This document shows, one piece after another, positions 1-6,793 of a DNA stretch of 9,590 nucleotides (position 1 is its first letter; every line of letters starts with the position of its first letter). The DNA is from Methylococcaceae bacterium. GTDB taxonomy: Bacteria > Pseudomonadota > Gammaproteobacteria > Methylococcales > Methylomonadaceae. The notes beneath the pieces are model-generated. The model searched no databases, was not told the DNA's origin, and saw nothing but the letters and a program-made list of their open reading frames with translations. The stretch lies in NCBI GenBank assembly GCA_030618325.1, contig JAUXDP010000116.1, positions 1 through 9,590 of the forward strand. The letters are read 5' to 3'. The position numbers and the translations under genes were made by a program.

Positions 1-308
1 AAGCGAGCATGAAAATCATCAATGGCTTCCTTCACCCAAAGAATACGGACATCATTGGGTAATTCACTATTGCTACCCATCAACCAGGCATGTAAATCTC
101 GCTCAGCGGTGGTATCAAACTGTACTACTTGCTCCAAAGCATGTACCCCTGAATCAGTTCTTCCAGCACAAATCAGTCTAACCGGTTCGTTAGCAACTTT
201 GGAAAGCGCGCATTCAACTTCAGCCTGAACAGTCCTCCTGGATGTTTGCCATTGCCAACCGGCAAAATTACTGCCGTCATATTCGACCCCTAAAACGTAG
301 CGATTCAC
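1..308 (-). CDS. truA: tRNA pseudouridine(38-40) synthase TruA, 5' part
   Basis: TruA isomerises uridines 38, 39 and 40 in the tRNA anticodon stem-loop to pseudouridine in the cytoplasm. Only about the first 102 codons are present; the gene runs off the left edge. The translation starts MNRYVLGVEYDGSNFAGWQW, the typical TruA opening, followed by RTVQAEVECAL and then CAGRTDSGVHA, in which D52 is the catalytic aspartate (family knowledge). The later part reads LPNDVRILWVKEA, also typical. The start is GTG at 306-308: an in-frame TAG lies three codons upstream, and this TAG is the stop of the preceding L,D-transpeptidase gene, so no earlier start is possible. The 6-bp gap to that gene and the lack of a clear Shine-Dalgarno sequence suggest translational coupling. 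The identification is secure; only the C-terminal half cannot be checked. Confidence 0.95.
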   Translation of the reverse strand, partial: MNRYVLGVEYDGSNFAGWQWQTSRRTVQAEVECALSKVANEPVRLICAGRTDSGVHALEQVVQFDTTAERDLHAWLMGSNSELPNDVRILWVKEAIDDFHAR

Positions 309-314
309 TATGTG

Positions 315-812
315 CTATTCGTGAATATAGAGCAAGGTCCCGGCATCAACCTGCTCGAATAAATCTGTGACATCTTGATTATTCATCCGTACACAGCCGT
401 GTGATTCTGGTTTACCATTCATCAGTTCATCGGGACAACCATGGATGTAAATGTAGCGCCAGGTGGAATCAACCTTCCCATAACGATTTTTCCCCGGCTC
501 AATCCCTCCTACCCAAAGGATCCGTGATAAAACCCAGTCCCGCTCCGGAAATTGCTTGCTAAGCTCTGGGCTATAGATTTCACCGGTCGGTCTTCTACCA
601 ACAAAAACAGAATTCTTACGTTGAGATGCCCCAATTTTTGCTCTGATCTTGTGCCATCCCGTAGGTGTGCATTCACTACCCATTTGCTCACCCGCACCAT
701 TTAAAGCCGTGGAGATAGAATAAGAATTAATCGTCGTTCCATTGCTTATCAAATCTAGCTTTTGATCCGGGATTGAAATATCAATATAAAAATCTGGAGG
801 GCTGATACTCAT
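315..812 (-). CDS. L,D-transpeptidase (YkuD) domain protein without signal peptide
   Basis: This 165-residue protein is essentially one YkuD (ErfK/YbiS) catalytic domain. The signature is complete: IHG at 123-125, then SHGCVRM at 137-143 with H138 and the nucleophile C140. Known family members cross-link peptidoglycan (3-3 links) or attach proteins to it in the periplasm. This one begins MSISPPDFYIDISIPDQKLD, with no hydrophobic signal or membrane segment and no LysM or other wall-binding domain, so how it would reach peptidoglycan is unclear. Its ATG overlaps the rlmD stop by 4 bp (ATGA), which fixes the start and argues against a missing N-terminal signal. truA follows 6 bp downstream. The fold and catalytic site are secure; the substrate and cellular location are not known from the sequence. 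Confidence 0.88.
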   Translation of the reverse strand: MSISPPDFYIDISIPDQKLDLISNGTTINSYSISTALNGAGEQMGSECTPTGWHKIRAKIGASQRKNSVFVGRRPTGEIYSPELSKQFPERDWVLSRILWVGGIEPGKNRYGKVDSTWRYIYIHGCPDELMNGKPESHGCVRMNNQDVTDLFEQVDAGTLLYIHE

Positions 813-2143
813 GATTTTTCAAATAAGGCAATGGATTCAACATGGGCAGTCTGGGGAAACATATCCATCACCCCCGCCTTTACCAATTTATAGCCTAATT
901 CATTAACCAATACACCAGCATCTCTAGCCAGAGTGGAAGGATTACAGGAGACATAAACGATTTGCTGAGGATTCCATTGGGGAAAATAGGTTAGGACATC
1001 TAAAGCACCTGCTCGCGAAGGATCAAGCAAAATTTTGGAATAGCTTCTTTTAGCCCATTCCTGCTCTATAGGTTTGCTCAAATCAGCCGCATGAAATTCG
1101 ACATTTTCTATCCCATTCATTTGAGCATTGGACTTAGCGTGATTAACCAAGGGTTGATCTCCTTCAATACCGACAACGTGTCCTGCTTTTCTGGCCATGG
1201 GTAAAGTAAAATTTCCCAGGCCGCAAAATAAGTCCAAAACTGTGTCCTGATCGTTCAGATTTAAAGCCTCCAGTACCCGATTAATCATTTTGCGGTTAAT
1301 TTCGTAATTGACCTGAGTGAACATAGCAGGCTTGAATTGAAAAACGATGTTATGTTCCGGCAAAGCATACTCGGGCAACACTGGTGATAGTCCTGGCAAG
1401 GGCACAATGGTATCGGGCCCTTTAGATTGCAAATACAGCGCTATATCATACTGCTCAGCAAAAAGTCGCATTCGTTCCTGATCTGCTTCAGTCGGAGGCT
1501 CCAATACTCTGATCGCCAGCACACAATCTTCATCACCAATGGCTACTTCTATTTGCGGAATTTTAGCCTTAATCGACAAGTCGCCAATCATTTCGGACAG
1601 AGCCATTAAACGAGTACCAACAACGGGGTTCATGACGATACATGCTTCGATTTCTGCTAAAAACGGATTGCGTCTTTCCCTGAAACCAACCAGTACCCTA
1701 CTCTTTTTTGCCACGTATTTAACACCCATCCGTGCTTTTTGCCGATAACCCCAATGTGGCCCGGTCAATGGCTCCCAAAGTTCAGGAATTGTCACTTTAC
1801 CTATTCGGGTAAATTGCTCTTGCAACAATGATTGTTTAATGTTGATTTGCGCTGATGAATCTACGTGCTGAAAACTGCAGCCACCACAAACCCCATAATG
1901 CGGACATTTTGCCTCTACCCTATCATCAGAACGACTGAGCAAACGCTCAACTTTACCTTCTGCATAATCTCTGCGGATATCAGTATAAATAAAGTCTAAT
2001 TCTTCACCTGGCAATGCTTCGTCAATAAAAACCACTTTATTATCGACATGCGTTACGCCACGTCCATCGTGTGCTAATGACTCAATTGTGGCTCTAACCG
2101 GTTGCTCAGGTAACCTTTTTTTCCTTGCTCTTCTTCCCGCCAT
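809..2143 (-). CDS. rlmD: 23S rRNA (uracil(1939)-C(5))-methyltransferase RlmD
   Basis: RlmD (RumA) uses S-adenosylmethionine to methylate U1939 of 23S rRNA at C5. From the start I chose, the product has 444 residues (E. coli 433). Residues 13-70 form the TRAM RNA-binding domain. C80, C86, C89 (CPHYGVCGGC) and C168 match the four [4Fe-4S] ligands of RumA. The methyltransferase fold shows DLFCGLGNF at 304-312, LLDPSRAG at 372-379, the nucleophile C400 in SCNPSTLARD and the general base E436 in HVESIALF. An upstream in-frame ATG at 2188 would add 15 residues overlapping the ydbL-like gene. I prefer ATG at 2141-2143 because MAGRRARKKR is a typical RlmD N-terminus and it sits 2 bp after the upstream stop. 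The Fe-S and catalytic residues separate it from the related TrmA and RlmC families only partly, but the length, TRAM domain and cluster favour RlmD. Confidence 0.93.
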   Translation of the reverse strand: MAGRRARKKRLPEQPVRATIESLAHDGRGVTHVDNKVVFIDEALPGEELDFIYTDIRRDYAEGKVERLLSRSDDRVEAKCPHYGVCGGCSFQHVDSSAQINIKQSLLQEQFTRIGKVTIPELWEPLTGPHWGYRQKARMGVKYVAKKSRVLVGFRERRNPFLAEIEACIVMNPVVGTRLMALSEMIGDLSIKAKIPQIEVAIGDEDCVLAIRVLEPPTEADQERMRLFAEQYDIALYLQSKGPDTIVPLPGLSPVLPEYALPEHNIVFQFKPAMFTQVNYEINRKMINRVLEALNLNDQDTVLDLFCGLGNFTLPMARKAGHVVGIEGDQPLVNHAKSNAQMNGIENVEFHAADLSKPIEQEWAKRSYSKILLDPSRAGALDVLTYFPQWNPQQIVYVSCNPSTLARDAGVLVNELGYKLVKAGVMDMFPQTAHVESIALFEKS

Positions 2144-2145
2144 AG

Positions 2146-2736
2146 TTATTTCTGCTGCCAAACTCCATTTTGTGATTGGTACCACCATCCTGTTTGAGCA
2201 TTACCTACCCAACGCTTGGCAAAGGTAGCTTTAATTTGCCCAAACCAATCAGGGTGACCATTAGCATTGGCGATCGCCTGATATAATTTTTTGCGATCAG
2301 CATTTTCTGCCGCAGCTAATTTTTTGACTAGATTTCGACTCTTAAGAGGTACAGCATTTTTTATGGTAATAAAACCATCTGACTGGATACCAATAAAACC
2401 TTGTGCGTAAAATGGTTGTAAAGCCGAGAAGCGTTTTTGCATTCCTGCACGTAAGCTTCGGATTTCAGCAGTATCAATCGCCAGATTTGGATTCTCTGCA
2501 TGGGCTGGCGAGATGACTATATTCAAGGCTTCATCAAACCAATGGAGCATCGTTCGTTGCCAGTCATTAACCTTAGCATCAGGCTCCTTTTTATTAACTG
2601 GCTCCTCGGTCTGAATTTCCTTAATAATTTCATCCGCTACTTTTTCTGCAGCTGCAGCCGGAAAATAAATATTAATAGTGACACAAGCGGTTAATAATAA
2701 TGCTGTACTTAGTGATAAAGTTGATTTTTTGTTCAT
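2146..2736 (-). CDS. YdbL-family (DUF1318) protein with an N-terminal lipoprotein segment
   Basis: This is a 196-residue predicted lipoprotein. The signal ends in a lipobox LTAC with C18 as the lipidated cysteine, and V19 at +2 suggests sorting to the outer membrane. CVTINIYFPAAAAEK (18-32) resembles the short YnbE-like lipoprotein part. Residues 33-65 are charged and probably flexible. Residues 66-80 (WFDEALNIVISPAHA) look like a second, internal signal sequence ending at an AHA-type cleavage site. Residues 88-195 are a DUF1318/YdbL domain (RSLRAGMQKRFSAL, VPLKSRNLVKKL, LYQAIANANG, GWWYQ). In E. coli, YdbH, YnbE and YdbL are encoded together and act in lipid transport between the inner and outer membranes. 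Here the YdbH-like gene lies 12 bp upstream and the role is inferred from that. A strong AGGAG (2742-2746) sits 5 bp before the ATG, so the start is certain. Confidence 0.8.
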   Translation of the reverse strand: MNKKSTLSLSTALLLTACVTINIYFPAAAAEKVADEIIKEIQTEEPVNKKEPDAKVNDWQRTMLHWFDEALNIVISPAHAENPNLAIDTAEIRSLRAGMQKRFSALQPFYAQGFIGIQSDGFITIKNAVPLKSRNLVKKLAAAENADRKKLYQAIANANGHPDWFGQIKATFAKRWVGNAQTGWWYQSQNGVWQQK

Positions 2737-2741
2737 GATTA

Positions 2742-2746
2742 CTCCT
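2742..2746 (-). promoter_or_regulatory. Shine-Dalgarno site of the ydbL-like gene
   Basis: AGGAG on the minus strand lies 5 bases before the ATG at 2736, within the 12-bp gap after the ydbH stop. It is the clearest ribosome-binding site among the minus-strand genes and fixes the start of the lipoprotein. Confidence 0.75.
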
Positions 2747-2748
2747 GA

Positions 2749-4752
2749 CTAATTAGCTGACTTTGCTATACGACCTAATCTTTCCATCAATACGTTCCAA
2801 TCCACGCGGGAATTATAGCCGATTACATCTATTCTGGGCAGACCACCGCCTTTAACAATGTAATAACCTTGTTTAGCGGCACCCACACCCATCAACTGGC
2901 ACACGCCTTCGTACAAATAACAACCGACACCCACCTTGTCGTAACCAAAGTCTTCAAAAAAACGTAAATAAGTTCGGGATAATAAATTGGCCGCTCCTCC
3001 ACCACCAATCGATGCCAGATTGTTCACTGCCTTTTGACTTATCCGATGTTTAGAATCATCATTCTCGGGCGTTCCAAACCAGGCATAAAAAGTAACGGGC
3101 TTCCAGCTTTCCAGATACATGTCCTGTATCGACCCAGATAAACGTCCTTGCATATTACCAAAATCAAATCTGCTGGTAATTTGATCCAAATCCAGTTGAT
3201 TTATTTCAACATCGGTATAAAATTTTGGTAAAGGACTAAACAATCCCGAAACGGCTAAATCCTTGATGATCACCTCCCCATCAAAAACCTGTACTTTCAG
3301 CGCACCATCAATACCAAGTTTATTATCACGAAAAGAAACGCCGGGAATCTCGCCGTTAATCTCACCGGAAAGCGGCTGCCAATTTAATGTTTGGGTCAAT
3401 TGCTCCAGTGAAACATTACGTATTGCCCCTTGAAAGTGAACATCCGGTTTTTGGGAGTCTTTTAAGGTCATCGCAAATTTATTAATCACAACGTTGCCAT
3501 CAAACAACGGTAACATGGCGGGCTGATCCAAACCAAATGAATTTCCAGCCGCCGTAAAATATATCTCTGATGCATCAATAGGCAGCGAAAACATCGTTAA
3601 TCTCTGCCAACTGAATTTTGATTTTACTGGAGCAGCCTGTTTAGACCAGTTAATTTCACCTATTCCACCTTGTAAATTCACTCTGTCTTCAGAATCAGTA
3701 ACCCCCAAATGAGAAAAGGATAACTGTAAATTGGTTAATGTTTGCTGAACAATATCGACATCAGCCTTTAGCTTACCGGAAAAACCTAAACCTTCCATCG
3801 CTGTGGCCGCAAACAGAGGCTGAATATAGACTTCAGACGCCGTTTTCAAATCATCAACTTGCAGGCTGACTTGACCATCAGCTTCCTTATTGAGACCAAA
3901 CCGACCTTGCGCGTTCAGGGTTAAAACATGTGGATGGGTAATCTCAACGCTATCTAAAACAATATTTTTGCCTTGCTCCTGTCTATCGCCCGAAAGCTTT
4001 AATAAAATTGGTTTTGACCCTGTTTCAAGATAAACTGGCTCCGCATATATAGCCCCGTCCTGGAATTCAATCTGGCTATTAAAATGCCAAGCATTATTCC
4101 TCATTTGGGCTTTGATAGTTGCGACCAGTTTAAGCTTTTCTGTCGCGATTCGACCATCTTTAGCCTGTATATTCCCTTGCTTTAAACTCATATGTGCATC
4201 AACATTTGATAGAATACCTCCCTTCCCTCTGGCATTAATAGTAATATCCAGCTTGCCTTTAACAGGCTCAAATAATCCAAGCTTAACTTTTTTCTGAACT
4301 ACTCCGAGATTAAGGTTTGTGGCCTGTAATTTAGTCTGCCAGCGCTGATTACTAAAACTAGCTGCCAAAGTTACCCTGCCACCCGCAATTGTTATTTTCT
4401 CCAGATTTAAACGACTGTTGGTTTTACTCAAATAAAAACTGAACGGTATTCTAGGGGAATTCAACCAGTCTGATTGCACGTCTGCTAAGCCTTTTTTGCA
4501 CTCAAGTCCATCTTCTCTAAATTTGACTTCAGGACAATGTATATTAACCAGCTTGATAGTATCAAGGGGTTCAGGAAGGCGTAAGTTCTGAATGTTCAGG
4601 CTGAATTGGTGGGTGTCTTCGAGAATCCCAGAAAAACTAAACTCAACCCCTTTTAGCTGCCATTTGTCAGCAACAATGCTACCTAGATTAAAAGACAACT
4701 GATCAAGGGCGTGACAGTTTGTACTGCTTAACAAGGTAAGGAATGTGCACAA
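2749..4752 (-). CDS. ydbH: YdbH-like AsmA-type envelope protein (5' end altered by a repeat element)
   Basis: This is a large exported protein rich in alternating hydrophobic beta-strands, of the kind seen in AsmA-like/YdbH bridge proteins that carry phospholipid between membranes. The C-terminus has a conserved-looking block: RISQKAVNNLASIGGGGAANL, a pair of cysteines seven residues apart (GCYLYEGVC) that could form a disulfide, GYYIVKGGGLPRIDVIGYNSRVDW, then the stop. The adjacent YdbL-type gene 12 bp downstream supports a YdbH assignment. The start is uncertain. The only in-frame ATG is at 4965, inside cysM, and using it would translate the whole palindromic element 4737-4898. I list TTG at 4750-4752, which gives 667 residues and a short signal-like stretch MCTFLTLLSSTNCHA before LDQLSFN, with GAAG (4757-4760) as a possible ribosome site. 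This start also lies inside the element. E. coli YdbH is longer (879 residues). Confidence 0.65.
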   Translation of the reverse strand: MCTFLTLLSSTNCHALDQLSFNLGSIVADKWQLKGVEFSFSGILEDTHQFSLNIQNLRLPEPLDTIKLVNIHCPEVKFREDGLECKKGLADVQSDWLNSPRIPFSFYLSKTNSRLNLEKITIAGGRVTLAASFSNQRWQTKLQATNLNLGVVQKKVKLGLFEPVKGKLDITINARGKGGILSNVDAHMSLKQGNIQAKDGRIATEKLKLVATIKAQMRNNAWHFNSQIEFQDGAIYAEPVYLETGSKPILLKLSGDRQEQGKNIVLDSVEITHPHVLTLNAQGRFGLNKEADGQVSLQVDDLKTASEVYIQPLFAATAMEGLGFSGKLKADVDIVQQTLTNLQLSFSHLGVTDSEDRVNLQGGIGEINWSKQAAPVKSKFSWQRLTMFSLPIDASEIYFTAAGNSFGLDQPAMLPLFDGNVVINKFAMTLKDSQKPDVHFQGAIRNVSLEQLTQTLNWQPLSGEINGEIPGVSFRDNKLGIDGALKVQVFDGEVIIKDLAVSGLFSPLPKFYTDVEINQLDLDQITSRFDFGNMQGRLSGSIQDMYLESWKPVTFYAWFGTPENDDSKHRISQKAVNNLASIGGGGAANLLSRTYLRFFEDFGYDKVGVGCYLYEGVCQLMGVGAAKQGYYIVKGGGLPRIDVIGYNSRVDWNVLMERLGRIAKSAN

Positions 4753-4898
4753 AATAACTTCGACAACTCGCTTGTCTTTTCGCCCGTCTTCGGTGTTGTG
4801 GCAACAGTTGCGTAGCCTGCTATGCGCCTGTTGCCACGCCTTGAAGACAAACAAAAATCCTGCGCCAGTTGTCAAACTTATTCCGTGCGCGTTCCTTA
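4737..4898. mobile_element. 162-bp palindromic MITE-like element at the cysM/ydbH junction
   Basis: The two ends are imperfect terminal inverted repeats: 4737-4768 and 4867-4898 match at 26 of 32 positions when one is reverse-complemented, both starting TAAGGAA and both containing GCAC, AATAA and GACAACT. The centre is a strong palindrome: GTGGCAACAG at 4798-4807 pairs exactly with 4828-4837, and the interior GCGTAGC / GCTATGC pairs with one mismatch. GTCTTC (4786-4791) and GAAGAC (4843-4848) add a further outer pair. The element encodes no transposase. Each end carries TA, which would suit a Tc1/mariner-IS630 type non-autonomous element with TA target duplication, but this is inference from one copy. 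It lies 20 bp after the cysM stop codon and runs directly into the ydbH signal-like sequence. Confidence 0.75.
4798..4837. repeat. Central 40-nt hairpin of the palindromic element
   Basis: Perfect 10-bp arms (4798-4807 and 4828-4837) continue inward through GCGTAGC / GCTATGC, giving a nearly continuous stem in either strand's transcript. There is no following T-run, so a rho-independent terminator is not indicated. In the cysM-ydbH mRNA it could slow ribosomes or RNases and uncouple ydbH expression from cysM, which is inference. Confidence 0.7.
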
Positions 4899-4918
4899 GT
4901 AAAAAACCAAGGAGCCTT

Positions 4919-5809
4919 TTAACCAGGAAAAACTCCCGTAGATAAGTATCGATCGCCACGATCACAAATAATCACAACAATAATCGCATTTTCCAATTCT
5001 TTTGATAATGTCAATGCCGCGGCGACTGCACCCCCAGAAGAAATACCGGCAAAAATACCCTCTTTTGCTGCCAAATCCCGAGTGGTTTGCTCCGCAGAAA
5101 GCTGATCGACATCAATAATGCGGTCCACCCGAGAGGCATCATATATCTTTGGCAAATATTCCTGAGGCCAGCGCCTGATTCCAGGAATTTTTGCTCCATC
5201 TTTAGGTTGTACACCAATTATCTGTATCTCGGGATTTTGCTCTTTAAGAAAACGTGATGTCCCCATAATGGTTCCCGTGGTTCCCATCGAGCTAACAAAA
5301 TGGGTGATTTTTTGTTCGGTATCCCGCCAAATCTCAGGGCCAGTACCCTCATAGTGAGCCCTAGGGTTATCGGGATTTCCAAACTGATCGAGAATTCTGC
5401 CCTCACCTTTTGCTTCCATGGTCCTAGCTAAATCAATAGCACCTTCCATACTTTTCTCTGCTGGTGTCAAAATGATTTCTGCACCATAAGCTTTCATCGA
5501 TGACCGCCGCTCCACACTCATATTATCCGGCATAATCAATGTCATTTTATAACCCTTGATCGCAGCAGCCATTGCTAAAGCTATGCCAGTATTGCCACTA
5601 GTCGCTTCAATCAAGCGATCTCCGGGTTTAATTTCCCCACGTTGTTCAGCATGTTTAATCATACTAACTGCTGGCCTGTCCTTTACAGACCCGGCAGGGT
5701 TGTTGCCTTCCAGTTTTACTAAAAGGGTATTGCTGGTATTACCAGGTAGGCGTTGTAATCTAACTTGTGGCGTGTTACCCACGAAGGATTCAATGGTGAG
5801 AAAAGTCAT
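4919..5809 (-). CDS. cysM: Cysteine synthase B (O-acetylserine sulfhydrylase CysM)
   Basis: CysM is a cytoplasmic PLP enzyme that makes cysteine from O-acetylserine and sulfide, and in the B isozyme also uses thiosulfate to give S-sulfocysteine. The 296 residues are close to the usual length of about 300. Visible features are GNTP (11-14), GSVKDRP (40-46) with K43 as the Schiff-base lysine, the substrate loop TSGNTG (70-75), the phosphate-binding GTTGT loop in SSMGTTGTIMG, and ISSGGA near the end. DGAKIPGIRRWPQEYLP and the ending GDRYLSTGVFPG are typical of CysM rather than CysK. ATG at 5809 gives MTFLTIESFVGNTP, the normal beginning. It is divergent from the secretin-like gene, and the 139-bp inverted-repeat element lies between them. 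It may be co-transcribed with ydbH through the downstream palindromic element. Confidence 0.94.
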   Translation of the reverse strand: MTFLTIESFVGNTPQVRLQRLPGNTSNTLLVKLEGNNPAGSVKDRPAVSMIKHAEQRGEIKPGDRLIEATSGNTGIALAMAAAIKGYKMTLIMPDNMSVERRSSMKAYGAEIILTPAEKSMEGAIDLARTMEAKGEGRILDQFGNPDNPRAHYEGTGPEIWRDTEQKITHFVSSMGTTGTIMGTSRFLKEQNPEIQIIGVQPKDGAKIPGIRRWPQEYLPKIYDASRVDRIIDVDQLSAEQTTRDLAAKEGIFAGISSGGAVAAALTLSKELENAIIVVIICDRGDRYLSTGVFPG

Positions 5810-5823
5810 GGCAAATAGATGAA

Positions 5824-5829
5824 ATTATA
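5824..5829 (-). promoter_or_regulatory. Candidate -10 box for cysM
   Basis: A perfect TATAAT on the minus strand lies 14 bases before the cysM ATG. The surrounding AAATTATAATTT is nearly symmetric, so a plus-strand TATAAT (5826-5831) also exists. No good -35 is visible. The best upstream hexamer, TTAGAG at about 19 bp, lies inside the terminal repeat of the adjacent element, which would mean the element contributes to the promoter. This is inferred from sequence only. Confidence 0.35.
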
Positions 5830-5842
5830 ATTTAATCAGTAT

Positions 5843-5981
5843 GGGTACCTCTAATAATCCGTAGTTTGTTCGAGTTCAAGGCGGATGATATTCGAGAACC
5901 GCAGTGTATATGGAATACATGAGGATCGCAGAAAATTATCCAACGCCGAAATCGGACAAAAAGGCACACTTAGAGGTGCCC
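5843..5981. mobile_element. 139-bp element with terminal inverted repeats between cysM and the secretin-like gene
   Basis: The ends GGGTACCTCTAA (5843-5854) and TTAGAGGTGCCC (5970-5981) are inverted repeats matching at 11 of 12 positions. An inner pair, TTTGTTCGAGTTC (5865-5877) and GAAATCGGACAAA (5948-5960), matches at 11 of 13. The centre contains TGTAT (5905-5909) facing ATACA (5915-5919) over a 5-base loop. It holds no open reading frame. The structure is that of a small non-autonomous element or an extragenic palindromic repeat. No clear target duplication is seen. One end is 14 bp upstream of the cysM -10 box and the other is 8 bp before the secretin-like ATG, so it fills almost the whole divergent intergenic region and probably forms part of both leaders. 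Confidence 0.7.
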
Positions 5982-5989
5982 TGTAGATA

Positions 5990-6787
5990 ATGAAGTCAAT
6001 AATATTTACTCTATTCTTGTTTTTCAGCACTGTGAGTCAAGCAGTAATGGAAATCATTACTGTCAACAATCGGCCTGCTTCAGAAGTTAAAACATTATTA
6101 GCCCCACTGTTACAACCAGAAGACGTGGTTGTTGCCAATGGTGCTAATCTGATTATTAGAACTTCGCCTGAAAGACTGATCGAAATCCAGGAAATTATTA
6201 GCACGCTGGATACCCCGCTGGAAAACCTGATCATCACGGTTGTTCAAGGCAGAAATATTTCCGCAGATGAATTTAATGCCGCTGCTAATTTTAAAGCTCA
6301 TGTCTCAACTCGGGACTCCTATCGCAACCCAGTACAAATTAACGCCAGACTCAGACAGACCAAAAACAACACTATTACTGATAATACCCAAACCCTGAGA
6401 ACTTTAGATGGCCAACCCGCCTATATTAAAGTTGGGAATGTAAATCCAGTACAAAACATTCAATACCACCCTTCTGCATACGGCTATCCCGCTATTTCAA
6501 CACATACCCAGTATATCGAAACCAGCACCGGGTTTGCTGTTACTCCCCGATTAACCGGTAATAATCGGGTTATCCTGAATATTTCCCCCTGGTCAGACCA
6601 AATGAGCAACAACAGACAAATTTCCACTCAAGGTGCGCAAACCACATTACAAGTACAGTTGGGAGAATGGATTGAACTCGGTGGTAATATAGAAAACAGC
6701 CAATCCACTACCCGTGGAATATTATCTGAAGTTCGATCTACGCAAACTCAAAACATGCATATTTTAATTAAAGTTGAAAAGCAGTAA
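5990..6787 (+). CDS. Small exported secretin-like protein with one NolW-type domain
   Basis: The 265-residue product starts with a clear Sec signal (MKSIIFTLFLFFSTVSQA, predicted cleavage after A18). Residues 20-76 resemble a secretin short N-domain (NolW/N1 type): ITVNNRPASEVKTLLAPLL, then VVVANGANLIIRTSPERLIEIQEIISTLDTP. Residues 139-263 resemble a shortened secretin beta-domain: LDGQPAYIKVGNV, GFAVTPRLTGNNRVILNISP, and LQVQLGEWIELGGNIE before the C-terminal strand HILIKVEKQ. Full secretins such as PilQ or GspD are much larger, with several N-domains and a P-x-LGDIP-x-LG gate region that is absent here. No pilus or secretion genes are adjacent, so its partner is unknown. No strong Shine-Dalgarno site precedes the ATG. 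It is probably transcribed alone, because the heptamer-repeat hairpin follows. Confidence 0.72.
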   Translation: MKSIIFTLFLFFSTVSQAVMEIITVNNRPASEVKTLLAPLLQPEDVVVANGANLIIRTSPERLIEIQEIISTLDTPLENLIITVVQGRNISADEFNAAANFKAHVSTRDSYRNPVQINARLRQTKNNTITDNTQTLRTLDGQPAYIKVGNVNPVQNIQYHPSAYGYPAISTHTQYIETSTGFAVTPRLTGNNRVILNISPWSDQMSNNRQISTQGAQTTLQVQLGEWIELGGNIENSQSTTRGILSEVRSTQTQNMHILIKVEKQ

Positions 6788-6793
6788 AAAAGG

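Noticed and set aside
22..228. Plus-strand open frame of 68 codons
   Set aside because: It lies entirely antisense to truA, whose minus-strand translation shows clear TruA motifs; the plus-strand product has no recognisable features.
315..812. The L,D-transpeptidase as a periplasmic enzyme of the standard type
   Set aside because: No signal peptide or transmembrane segment is visible, and the start is fixed by the overlap with rlmD.
2144..2188. 15-residue N-terminal extension of RlmD from ATG at 2188
   Set aside because: It would overlap the end of the ydbL-like gene in another frame and adds sequence not typical of RlmD; ATG at 2143 is positioned 2 bp after the upstream stop.
4890..4914. 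Terminator for cysM formed by TCCTTGG and CTAAGGA on the minus strand
   Set aside because: A 7-bp stem is possible, but the T-run is in the loop rather than after the stem, and one arm is part of the element's terminal repeat.
4753..4965. Long N-terminus of the YdbH-like protein starting at ATG 4965
   Set aside because: The region is the end of cysM plus the palindromic element; the predicted residues are Cys/Arg-rich and unlike an exported protein N-terminus. Kept only as an alternative start.
5556..5822. Plus-strand open frame of 88 codons
   Set aside because: Antisense to the conserved N-terminal half of cysM, including the PLP lysine region; no independent support.
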